Of a stretch of DNA of 6,643 nt, positions 1 through 4,947 are shown one piece after another. The stretch covers positions 1-6,643 of the forward strand of contig USML01000093.1 of NCBI GenBank assembly GCA_900555855.1, given 5' to 3'. The translations under genes and the position numbers were made by a program. This DNA is from an uncultured Eubacteriales bacterium (GTDB taxonomy: Bacteria; Bacillota; Clostridia; Oscillospirales; Butyricicoccaceae). Position 1 is the first letter of the stretch, and every line of letters begins with the position of its first letter. The notes under the pieces were generated by a model. That model did no database searches and was not told the DNA's origin. It saw only the letters and a list, made by a program, of their open reading frames with translations.

Positions 1-12
1 ACATCCCATAGG

Positions 13-40
13 AAAAAGCCTGCAGTTCTGCAGACTTTTT
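13..40 (-). terminator. Rho-independent terminator of the PadR/PspC operon, probably bidirectional
   Basis: An A5 tract (13-17) and a T5 tract (36-40) flank a hairpin. CTGCA (20-24) pairs with TGCAG (29-33) around a GTTC loop, and after one C/A mismatch the A/T tracts themselves pair. Read on the minus strand, the stem is followed by TTTTT, as expected for the end of the operon that finishes at 108. The symmetry means it could also stop plus-strand transcripts entering from the right. Confidence 0.72.
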
Positions 41-50
41 CAACAAGCTG

Positions 51-76
51 AGCGCCAGCCCCTTCGGGCTGGCGCT
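51..76. terminator. Second stem-loop downstream of the operon
   Basis: A perfect 11-bp GC-rich stem, AGCGCCAGCCC (51-61) with GGGCTGGCGCT (66-76), closes on a 4-nt CTTC loop. No clean T tract follows on the minus strand, and only a mildly T-rich stretch follows on the plus strand. It is either a weak terminator in tandem with the one at 13-40 or a 3'-end stabilising hairpin of the operon mRNA. Confidence 0.5.
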
Positions 77-107
77 TCTGCTATTATTTACAAGGAGAGA
101 AATCGCT

Positions 108-539
108 TCAGGCTTCTGTGGGCTGAGGCTCCTCCGGCTGCTGGCCGCAGGGGCAGGCAGAGGCTTCCTCGGCGCAGGCCTGGGCTTCTTCAGCGCAGGC
201 GCAGGCGGCGTCGGCGTCTCCGGCCTGGGCGGCGCATTCCGCATCGCAGGCACATTCGGCGGCCTCCTCCTGGCAGGCGTCCTCGGCGGCCTCAGGCGCT
301 TCTTGCGCGGCGCAGGAATCCTTCAGCTGCTGGGCCAGCTTCTTGCCGAAGCTCTCCACGCGCTCCACCATGGGGAAGGACACCTGGACCTGCGTCTCGC
401 CATTGGGCTGCTCCTTCTTGCGGATCTCCAGGAACAGGGAGCGGGACTGGACCTCGCCCTCCTCGGTTTTGCGCAGGTCATAGGGAATGAAGCCAGCAGC
501 GGCGGCACAGAACAACGCGGCTTTGATCAGCTTTTTCAT
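108..539 (-). CDS. Hypothetical protein with N-terminal hydrophobic segment and acidic Ala/Glu/Cys-rich tail
   Basis: I do not recognise a named family. The 143-residue product starts with MKKLIK followed by a hydrophobic, Ala-rich stretch (about residues 5-18) that could be a membrane anchor or an uncleaved signal. Cys11 lies inside it, but the preceding residues (ALF) do not make a convincing lipobox. Residues 20-72 are charged and look folded (mixed strand and helix). The tail from about residue 75 to 143 is almost only Ala, Glu, Asp, Gln and Cys. It has ten cysteines, with CxC pairs at 96/98, 113/115 and 129/131 in a loose 17-residue period. An AAAGGAG ribosome site lies 9 nt before the ATG. 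It is the last gene of the PadR operon, 57 bp after the PspC gene. Metal binding or disulfide bonding by the tail is inference only. Confidence 0.82.
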   Translation of the reverse strand: MKKLIKAALFCAAAAGFIPYDLRKTEEGEVQSRSLFLEIRKKEQPNGETQVQVSFPMVERVESFGKKLAQQLKDSCAAQEAPEAAEDACQEEAAECACDAECAAQAGDADAACACAEEAQACAEEASACPCGQQPEEPQPTEA

Positions 540-563
540 AGATGAAAACTCCTTTCAGATGTT

Positions 564-589
564 AAAATGACAGATCAAAATGACAGATC
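564..589. repeat. 13-bp tandem direct repeat in the PspC/Cys-rich intergenic gap
   Basis: AAAATGACAGATC occurs twice head to tail (564-576 and 577-589). A degenerate third copy (GACGGATCA) follows, reaching the stop codon of the PspC gene. It fills much of the 57-bp gap upstream of the Cys-rich gene and probably arose by slippage. Confidence 0.85.
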
Positions 590-596
590 AGACGGA

Positions 597-788
597 TCAC
601 TGGAGCTCGCTCTTGTCGGGAAAGACGAAGGCGCAGACCAGATAGGCCAGAATTCCTACGCCGTAAGCCAGACCTACCACGCCCCAGATCACGCGGACCA
701 GCGTGGGGTCCACATCCAGATATTCCGCGACGCCGGCGCAGACGCCGCAGATCTTTTTATTGGCACGGTCCTTATAAATGCGTTTCAT
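597..788 (-). CDS. PspC domain-containing membrane protein
   Basis: This 63-residue protein is essentially one PspC domain (about residues 2-58). It has a basic N-terminus, the family pattern KKICGVCAGVAEYLDVDPTL (residues 11-30), and one long hydrophobic segment (about 31-56) ending in FPDK. In Enterobacteria PspC takes part in the phage-shock membrane-stress response. In Firmicutes, stand-alone short PspC proteins are common beside DUF4097 genes, where their exact role is not settled. The start at 788 is supported by GAGAGGAG about 9-10 nt upstream. It is third in the operon, 58 bp after the DUF4097 gene, with no separate promoter visible in the gap. It probably senses or stabilises the inner membrane together with its neighbours (inference). 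Confidence 0.93.
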   Translation of the reverse strand: MKRIYKDRANKKICGVCAGVAEYLDVDPTLVRVIWGVVGLAYGVGILAYLVCAFVFPDKSELQ

Positions 789-846
789 GATGATTTCTCT
801 CCTCTCAAGAGCGTTTTCCTGTTCTGTTTTGTTTTTGGCGTTTGTC

Positions 847-2124
847 TCAGCGGCGGTAGATGCGCAGGTCGCCGGAGACGGTCTTCATGCTGTAGGTGCA
901 GTTGCCGCCGTCCAGATAGACGGCCGTTCCGCTTTTGGCGTTGAGCGAGGTGCGCAGGTCAAAGTCGGAGCGGATGTCGCCGGAGATGCGCTGATAGCGC
1001 AGGGAGAAGCCGGCGTTGTCCGGCAGGCGGAGCTTGGTGTCGCCGGAGACGGTCTCCAGCGCCAGCTCGGCGGGCATATTGTCCAGCGTGGCCTCCAGAT
1101 CGCCGGAGACAGATTTCACCTGCAGCATCTGGGCAGAGCCCTCCAGATCAATATCGCCGGAGACGGTAGCCAGCTCCGTCCGTTCGCAGGCGCCGGAGAG
1201 GTGGATATCGCCGGAGGTGGTCTTCACCTGGGCGGAGCCGCTCTGCTGCATGGGGCATTCCACATCGCCGGAGGTGGTCTCCACCACCAGCTGGGCGGTC
1301 TCCATGCCCTTTTCCAGCGTCACATCGCCGCCGGTGGTGGCCACCCGCAGCAGGTTCCAGGCCCGGCGGGGCAGATAGATCTCAAAATCCGACTGGAGCA
1401 TCCCATAGGAGAACAGCACGGAGCCTGCGCTGGAGCGCTGGCCCTGACGGATCCGGAGGATGCCGTCGTCGGAGACCTGGATCTGGGCCAGCTGCTCGTC
1501 GGTGAGCTGGCTGTCGGTAAGCTCCACGATGTAGATATTGTCGTCTTGCGAGACGCCGAACAGCACATCGCCGGAGGCGGTTTGGACATCCACGCCCAGC
1601 AGGCCCTCGGAGGGCACGGTGTAATCATAGCGGCAGTCGCTGCCATGGGAGCTGAAGCGGATGTTCAGCGATTTTGCCGCCTGCCGGAAGGAGGATTTCA
1701 CGCTGTGGGCCATATTGCGCAGCGGCTCCCGGGCGTCCCGGGCCACATCCCGCGCGGCGGCGGCGCCATGAGAGGCGGCGCTTTTCAGGTCGTCGGCGAC
1801 GGCCTTGAAGGCGGGGGAGGAAAAGGCCTTGCCCAGCTGGCGCATGGCTTCGTCCAGACCGGCAAAGGGATTATTGTTGCCGGCCTTTTGATTTTCCTCT
1901 GTGCGGCGGTCGGCCTCATTGATGAAGGCAACGATCTCGCTCAGGTCGCCGATGCCGGCCTCCACCTGTGCCCGGGCTGCCTCCGGCTCCATGCCGCCGG
2001 CAGTCAGCTCATTGTATTTTTCTGTGAGATCCGCAGTGATCTCTTCCACGATGTCAGCCTTTGCAGGGCAGTCCTTGGCGGCGGACAGACGCTGCCGCAC
2101 CAGTTCCCGAAACAGCTCGTTCAT
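847..2124 (-). CDS. DUF4097 beta-repeat protein with N-terminal HAAS/DUF1700-like helical domain
   Basis: The 425-residue protein has three parts. Residues 1-70 form a helical head ending in the GIGDLSEI motif typical of HAAS/DUF1700/permease-prefix domains, which are often encoded next to PadR regulators. Residues about 85-155 are an Ala/Lys-rich, probably amphipathic helical linker. Residues about 165-425 are a DUF4097-type body in which an (A/T/V/I)SGD motif recurs: SGD ends at 186, 287, 306, 324, 342, 362, 383 and 419, with variants GGD at 267 and SGT at 400. The main spacing is 18-21 residues, as in a stacked beta-strand (solenoid-like) fold. I see no signal peptide or clear transmembrane helix, so it may be cytoplasmic or membrane-peripheral. 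GGGAGGT lies just before the ATG. It is second in the operon, 21 bp after padR. Its biochemical role is unknown; involvement in envelope sensing is inferred from its neighbours. Confidence 0.9.
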   Translation of the reverse strand: MNELFRELVRQRLSAAKDCPAKADIVEEITADLTEKYNELTAGGMEPEAARAQVEAGIGDLSEIVAFINEADRRTEENQKAGNNNPFAGLDEAMRQLGKAFSSPAFKAVADDLKSAASHGAAAARDVARDAREPLRNMAHSVKSSFRQAAKSLNIRFSSHGSDCRYDYTVPSEGLLGVDVQTASGDVLFGVSQDDNIYIVELTDSQLTDEQLAQIQVSDDGILRIRQGQRSSAGSVLFSYGMLQSDFEIYLPRRAWNLLRVATTGGDVTLEKGMETAQLVVETTSGDVECPMQQSGSAQVKTTSGDIHLSGACERTELATVSGDIDLEGSAQMLQVKSVSGDLEATLDNMPAELALETVSGDTKLRLPDNAGFSLRYQRISGDIRSDFDLRTSLNAKSGTAVYLDGGNCTYSMKTVSGDLRIYRR

Positions 2125-2145
2125 GATGATACCTCCCTGATATCG

Positions 2146-2481
2146 TTATTGTTCCTCGCGCCGGATCAGCGCGTCGATCATTGTCTTTGCCCGGTCCCAT
2201 TCTTCCCGGTGCCGGTCAAATACCTTTCGGCCCTCCTCGGTGATGGCATAATAACGGCGGCGGGCGCCGCTGGTCTCGTCGCCCCAGTAGGAGCGGATCT
2301 GACCGGCCTGCTCCAGCCGGCGGAAGGCGGTGTAAAGCGTGCCCTCCTTGGCCTCATAGGCCCCATCCGTCCGGTCACGAATGGCTTTGTTGATCTCATA
2401 GCCGTAGCTGTCGTGGTCCAGCAGCTGAGCCAGGATGATCGCCTCCGTATGACCGCGGATGATATCAGATGTCAGTGACAT
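2146..2481 (-). CDS. PadR family transcriptional regulator
   Basis: This 111-residue protein is a short (subfamily 2-like) PadR repressor. It has a winged helix-turn-helix with SYGYEI (25-30), the family hallmark EGTLYTAFRRLEQAG (46-60) and a basic wing GARRRYYAITEEGR (72-85). A single C-terminal helix (about 86-108) normally makes the dimer. PadR proteins usually repress their own operon and are released by small ligands or by partner proteins. I chose the ATG at 2481 because a GAGAGGAGG ribosome site lies 8 nt upstream. The frame stays open to 2541, but that extension would cover the operon's -10 and -35 boxes. It is the first gene of the four-gene operon and is likely autoregulated, with candidate operator palindromes in the upstream region. 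Confidence 0.94.
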   Translation of the reverse strand: MSLTSDIIRGHTEAIILAQLLDHDSYGYEINKAIRDRTDGAYEAKEGTLYTAFRRLEQAGQIRSYWGDETSGARRRYYAITEEGRKVFDRHREEWDRAKTMIDALIRREEQ

Positions 2482-2512
2482 GGGGGATGCCTCCTCTCTG
2501 GATGATGGCACT

Positions 2513-2541
2513 ATCATACAAGACATTACTTCGCCTGTCAA
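2513..2541 (-). promoter_or_regulatory. Promoter of the PadR-DUF4097-PspC operon
   Basis: On the minus strand a perfect TTGACA (-35, plus-strand 2536-2541) and TATGAT (-10, 2513-2518) are separated by 17 bp. The predicted start of transcription is about 25 nt upstream of the padR ATG. A GACA-N10-TGTC dyad (2522-2525 / 2536-2539) overlaps the -35 and spacer. Confidence 0.88.
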
Positions 2542-2569
2542 GGTATTTCTGCAAAAAATGTATGAAGAA

Positions 2570-2583
2570 AATGTAAATACATT
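2570..2583. promoter_or_regulatory. Candidate operator palindrome upstream of the padR promoter
   Basis: AATGTA (2570-2575) and TACATT (2578-2583) form a perfect 6-bp dyad with a 2-bp centre, about 30 bp upstream of the padR -35 box. Known PadR-type operators use ATGT/ACAT arms, classically 8 bp apart; here the ATGT and ACAT arms are 4 bp apart, so the spacing is not classical. An extra ATGTAT half-site is at 2558-2563. The assignment to this PadR is inference. Confidence 0.35.
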
Positions 2584-2682
2584 GTGACAAAGGGGTAAGC
2601 TGCGAAGCTGTGGTTTTTATCGGACAGCAAATAGGCTAAACTGAGCACAGAAACAGAAAACAGCGAAAGGCAGGCAAAGCAA

Positions 2683-2802
2683 ATGTATCGGATCCAATAT
2701 GTTTATGGGCATTATCAGGTCTATACCGTGGGCGGGAGGTTCCTTTTTTCCGCCGATACGGAGACGGAGGCCATGGAGGAGCTGGAGGCGCTGGACGCCT
2801 GA
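2683..2802 (+). CDS. Small hypothetical protein (39 residues)
   Basis: An ATG-to-TGA frame encodes a 39-residue protein. It has an aromatic first half (IQYVYGHYQVYTVGGRFLF) and an acidic helical end (SADTETEAMEELEALDA). This suggests two or three beta strands followed by a helix. The core resembles short Firmicutes proteins with a Y-x-V-Y, G-x-F, SADT, EA-x-x-EL pattern, which I know only as uncharacterised. The GAAAGG at 2665-2670 is a plausible but distant ribosome site, 12 nt before the ATG. The gene lies between the divergent padR promoter and the MATE promoter and appears to be its own unit. No convincing promoter or terminator was seen. The aromatic/acidic composition argues against a chance frame. 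Confidence 0.62.
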   Translation: MYRIQYVYGHYQVYTVGGRFLFSADTETEAMEELEALDA

Positions 2803-2850
2803 GGACGGCGCAGGAACGCACAGGACGGCGCAGGAACGGGCAGGACGGCG
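2801..2850. repeat. Tandem repeat with 20-bp (sub-period 10-bp) unit
   Basis: The unit CAGGACGGCGCAGGAACG plus two variable bases occurs two and a half times (2801-2820, 2821-2840, 2841-2850). Each unit is itself two related 10-mers, CAGGACGGCG and CAGGAACGCA/GG, so there are five 10-bp copies in a row. The array starts inside the stop codon of the 39-residue gene and is not a multiple of three, so it is non-coding. Confidence 0.9.
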
Positions 2851-2914
2851 ATTTTCCTTTTCAAAAGACCGGAAATCCCCGGAAAACCGGCAGAAATGGC
2901 GCGCTTTTCCGCGC

Positions 2915-2945
2915 TTGACGAAGCCCGGCCGGGCTATGCTATAAT
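2915..2945 (+). promoter_or_regulatory. Promoter of the MATE exporter gene, extended -10 type
   Basis: TTGACG (2915-2920) and a perfect TATAAT (2940-2945) are 19 bp apart. The spacer is slightly long, but a TG at 2937-2938 gives an extended -10 motif (TGCTATAAT) that can compensate. Transcription would begin near 2952, leaving a leader of about 70 nt before the TTG start at 3022. Confidence 0.82.
2922..2935. promoter_or_regulatory. Perfect 14-bp palindrome in the MATE promoter spacer, candidate operator
   Basis: AGCCCGGCCGGGCT is a perfect self-complementary sequence lying entirely between the -35 and -10 boxes of the MATE promoter. A repressor or MerR-type activator site is usual at such a place, and a 19-bp spacer is a hallmark of MerR-type promoters. 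No regulator gene of that type is in this window. Confidence 0.5.
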
Positions 2946-2950
2946 AAATC

Positions 2951-2980
2951 CAACGGCAAACGCCCCAACGGCAAACGCCG
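2951..2980. repeat. 15-bp direct repeat in the MATE leader
   Basis: CAACGGCAAACGCC followed by C or G occurs twice in tandem (2951-2965, 2966-2980), starting at the predicted transcription start. The second copy can fold into a small stem (CGGC-AAAC-GCCG, 2969-2980). A further stem, GCGCC-ACG-GGCGC (2988-3000), follows just before the ribosome site. Confidence 0.85.
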
Positions 2981-3021
2981 AAAAACAGCGCCACGGGCGC
3001 GACGAGAAAGGATTTGTTATT

Positions 3022-4359
3022 TTGCAGCTGGCAGGAAAGAGCTTGCGCTCTGATTTTACCCGATTCGTGACGGCGACCACCGCGTCGCTGATGGTATTTT
3101 CTCTTTATTCCATGGTGGACGGCCTGATGGTCGCCCGGGGCGTGGGGGAATATGCCATGAGCGCCGTGAATCTGGCGATCCCCTTTACCAACGCCCTGTT
3201 TTCTCTGGCGATCCTCTTCGCCGTGGGAACCTCCACCATCATCGCCATCTATCTGGCCCAGGAAAAGCGGGAGGAGGCTGACCGGCTGTTTTCCCAGAAC
3301 CTGGTGCTGCTGCTGGGCATCGGCCTGGTGATCACAGTGCTGGTCTTTGTGCTGGAGGAGCCCTTCGGCAGGCTGCTGGGCGCCACAGAGGTGACCGCAG
3401 ATTATGTGCGGGAATATCTCTTTGGCCTGGCGCCCTTCAGCGCCTGCTTTATCATCTCCTATAATCTGGAGGTCCTGGTGAAAACCGACGGCTGCCCCCG
3501 GCTGGCCACCATCTGCGTGGTCACCGGCTGCCTGGCCAACTGCGTCATGGATTATATTGCCATCTTCTGGCTGGATATGGGCGTGTTCGGCGCGGCGGTG
3601 GCCACGGGGCTTTCCCAGCTGCTGACCTGCGTCATTTACCTCCGGCATTTTCTCAGCCCAAAATGCTCCTTCCGCCTGCGGCGGTTCCGCTTCGATCCCC
3701 ATATCTACAAGCGGCTGCTGCCCATCGGCTTTGCCGACGGCGTGACCGAGCTTTGCAATGGCCTGATGATCCTGCTGTTCAACCGGACGGTGCTGCGCTG
3801 CATCGGGCAGGACGGCGTGGTCAGCTATACCGTCATCGCCTATGTGAACACCCTGCTGATCAATCTGATGCTGGGCGTTGCCCAGGGCTCCCAGCCGCTG
3901 GTGAGCTATCATTACGGCAAGGGGGAGGGCGGCGCCTGCCGCAAGCTCCTGCGCTATGGGCTGGTGACGGTGGCGGGGCTGACGGTGGTCTGCTTTGCGG
4001 GGCTTTATGCCTTTGCGCCGCAGATCGTGCGGCTTTATCTGGCCGACGCCACGGAGCAGCTGGTGGAGTATTCCGTCTTTGCCTTCCGGCGCTACAGCTT
4101 CTCCTACCTGATGCTGGGCTTCAACCTGTTCATCGGGGGATATCTGACGGCGCTGGAGCGGGCCAAGCCGGCCATCTGCATCTCCACGGGCCGGGGCCTG
4201 ATCGTGCAGAGCGCCGTGCTGCTGACGCTGGCGGGCCTGTTCGGCGGCGACGCCATCTGGCTGACGCCGGTGTTTTCCGAGGGGGCGGTGCTGGTGATGG
4301 CCGTGCTCTTCCTCCGGCGAAATCTGGCGCAGTTCAGCGCGAACGGACAAAACGGATAA
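3022..4359 (+). CDS. MATE family efflux transporter, MepA-like
   Basis: This is a 445-residue polytopic membrane protein of the usual MATE length. It should form twelve helices in two homologous halves and export cationic drugs or metabolites in exchange for H+ or Na+. Visible family marks are YSMVDGLMVARG in helix 1 (29-40, with Asp33), KTDGCPRLA after the fourth or fifth helix (154-162), and GVAQGSQPLVSYHYGKG in the second half (285-301), all typical of the MepA/YdhE-like MATE branch. The frame is open from an ATG at 2896, but the promoter (2915-2945) lies inside that extension. The best start is TTG at 3022, with AAAGGA 9 nt before it, giving MQLAGKSLRSDF. The gene stands alone and ends at a strong terminator. 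Its substrate cannot be told from sequence. Confidence 0.92.
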   Translation: MQLAGKSLRSDFTRFVTATTASLMVFSLYSMVDGLMVARGVGEYAMSAVNLAIPFTNALFSLAILFAVGTSTIIAIYLAQEKREEADRLFSQNLVLLLGIGLVITVLVFVLEEPFGRLLGATEVTADYVREYLFGLAPFSACFIISYNLEVLVKTDGCPRLATICVVTGCLANCVMDYIAIFWLDMGVFGAAVATGLSQLLTCVIYLRHFLSPKCSFRLRRFRFDPHIYKRLLPIGFADGVTELCNGLMILLFNRTVLRCIGQDGVVSYTVIAYVNTLLINLMLGVAQGSQPLVSYHYGKGEGGACRKLLRYGLVTVAGLTVVCFAGLYAFAPQIVRLYLADATEQLVEYSVFAFRRYSFSYLMLGFNLFIGGYLTALERAKPAICISTGRGLIVQSAVLLTLAGLFGGDAIWLTPVFSEGAVLVMAVLFLRRNLAQFSANGQNG

Positions 4360-4368
4360 AACCGATAA

Positions 4369-4402
4369 AAAGCAGCGGAAGCCTTTTGGCTTCCGCTGCT
4401 TT
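4369..4402. terminator. Bidirectional terminator between convergent genes
   Basis: A 15-bp perfect stem, made of the AAAGCAGCGGAAGCC-type arm (4369-4383) and its complement (4388-4402), closes on a TTTT loop. On the plus strand TTGTTGTT follows, and on the minus strand TTTTATC follows. It serves the MATE gene (stop at 4359) and the convergent membrane-protein gene (stop at 4407), whose 3' ends are only 47 bp apart. Confidence 0.92.
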
Positions 4403-4406
4403 GTTG

Positions 4407-4691
4407 TTAAGGCTGTTTTTTGGCCTTGCTCTCCCGGAGGAGCAGGGCGGCGAAAAAGAACAGGAGCAAAAAGTGGGAATCCGGCTCCGTGCGGATCACA
4501 AAGCGGAAAAGCGGGGCCAGGGCGTCCGTTGATTCCTGGGAGGAGGAGATCCAAAGCCAGGCGGCAAAGCGAAGCAGGGAATTCAGGGCGAAGAACCCGG
4601 TGATCACGCAAAACCAGGTCCTGCTTTTGCGGAGACAGGTGATGGTCAGCAGGGCAACCAGCCCCATGGGAACGATGCTGAGCTTGTCCAT
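4407..4691 (-). CDS. Small integral membrane protein, hypothetical
   Basis: I do not recognise a family. The 94-residue product has three likely transmembrane helices, at about residues 5-20, 26-49 (aromatic-rich, GFFALNSLLRFAAWLWI) and 73-85. A polar loop with several acidic residues (51-58) and an amphipathic stretch (59-67) lie between the last two, and the C-terminus is basic (RESKAKK). The ATG at 4691 has a good ribosome site, AAGAGGTGA, 6 nt upstream, and its own promoter lies at 4736-4764. These signals favour it over the 103-residue frame on the opposite strand. It converges on the MATE gene and diverges from xfp. No function can be assigned. Confidence 0.78.
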   Translation of the reverse strand: MDKLSIVPMGLVALLTITCLRKSRTWFCVITGFFALNSLLRFAAWLWISSSQESTDALAPLFRFVIRTEPDSHFLLLFFFAALLLRESKAKKQP

Positions 4692-4735
4692 GAACAGTCA
4701 CCTCTTGGTTCAGATTGGCCCTGCGGCCTGAAAAC

Positions 4736-4764
4736 AGTATAGCATACGACAGCCATGCGGATAA
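4736..4764 (-). promoter_or_regulatory. Promoter of the 94-residue membrane protein gene
   Basis: Read on the minus strand, TATACT (-10, plus 4736-4741) is preceded by TGC, giving an extended -10. A weak -35 TTATCC (4759-4764) is 17 bp upstream; TTGCCA at 4767-4772 is an alternative at poor spacing. An A/T-only stretch with a perfect ATTTTATAAAAT palindrome (4773-4784) lies just upstream and could act as an UP element. Confidence 0.68.
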
Positions 4765-4810
4765 ATTGGCAAATTTTATAAAATAAAAATGAAAGGATTG
4801 GGATATATCA

Positions 4811-4844
4811 CGGGCTTTCCGTCCGCGGCGAAGAAGAAAGCCCG
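4811..4844. other. Hairpin in the divergent intergenic region upstream of xfp
   Basis: CGGGCTTTC (4811-4819) and GAAAGCCCG (4836-4844) form a perfect 9-bp inverted repeat with a 16-nt loop. It lies upstream of the xfp promoter, so it is not part of the xfp leader. No T tract follows on either strand, which argues against a terminator. It may be a protein-binding site or have no function. Confidence 0.5.
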
Positions 4845-4859
4845 GCCAAGGGTGCATTT

Positions 4860-4888
4860 GCAGAAAATTCATTTTACATTTTTTCTGC
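4860..4888. promoter_or_regulatory. Inverted repeat bracketing the xfp -35 box, candidate operator
   Basis: GCAGAAAA (4860-4867) and TTTTCTGC (4881-4888) are perfect complements separated by 13 bp, and the -35 hexamer of xfp (4873-4878) sits in the middle. Another TTTCTGC(A) lies at 4917-4924, just after the predicted transcription start. The arrangement suits a repressor controlling phosphoketolase by carbon source; which regulator is unknown. Confidence 0.42.
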
Positions 4889-4901
4889 GGTGCGGTATAA
4901 T
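4873..4901 (+). promoter_or_regulatory. Promoter of xfp
   Basis: TTTACA (4873-4878) and a perfect TATAAT (4896-4901) are separated by 17 bp. The predicted start near 4908 leaves a leader of about 40 nt containing the ribosome site. Confidence 0.9.
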
Positions 4902-4947
4902 GACTTTGAATCGAAATTTCTGCATATTTAATACAGGAGGAACGACT

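Noticed and set aside
1400..1415. CATCCCATAGGA, also present at the left edge of the window
   Set aside because: One shared 12-mer pair is about what chance gives in a window this size, and one copy is inside coding sequence.
778..2478. Apparent 566-residue plus-strand gene
   Set aside because: It is antisense to the DUF4097 and padR genes. Its Gly/Leu/His-rich repeats mirror the SGD motifs, and it lacks a ribosome site.
2482..2541. Upstream start for PadR adding 20 residues
   Set aside because: It would place the start on the -35 box. The ATG at 2481 has a near-perfect ribosome site and matches the family length.
2896..3021. N-terminal extension of the MATE protein by 42 residues
   Set aside because: The -35, palindrome and -10 of the promoter, plus the 15-bp repeats, lie within it, and family members start near the TTG-encoded residue.
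3663..4532. 289-residue plus-strand frame
   Set aside because: It is out of frame with the MATE gene inside it and runs through the terminator at 4369-4402. Its Ala/Gly/Arg-rich composition is a GC-frame artefact.
4420..4731. 103-residue plus-strand frame over the small membrane protein
   Set aside because: It has no ribosome site and a low-quality Arg/Lys/Ser composition. The opposite strand has a promoter, a ribosome site and membrane helices.
4838..4847. AAGCCCGGCC shared by the xfp upstream hairpin and the MATE promoter palindrome
   Set aside because: It is a GC-rich 10-mer in a GC-rich genome, and the dyads have different geometry, so a common regulator is not supported.
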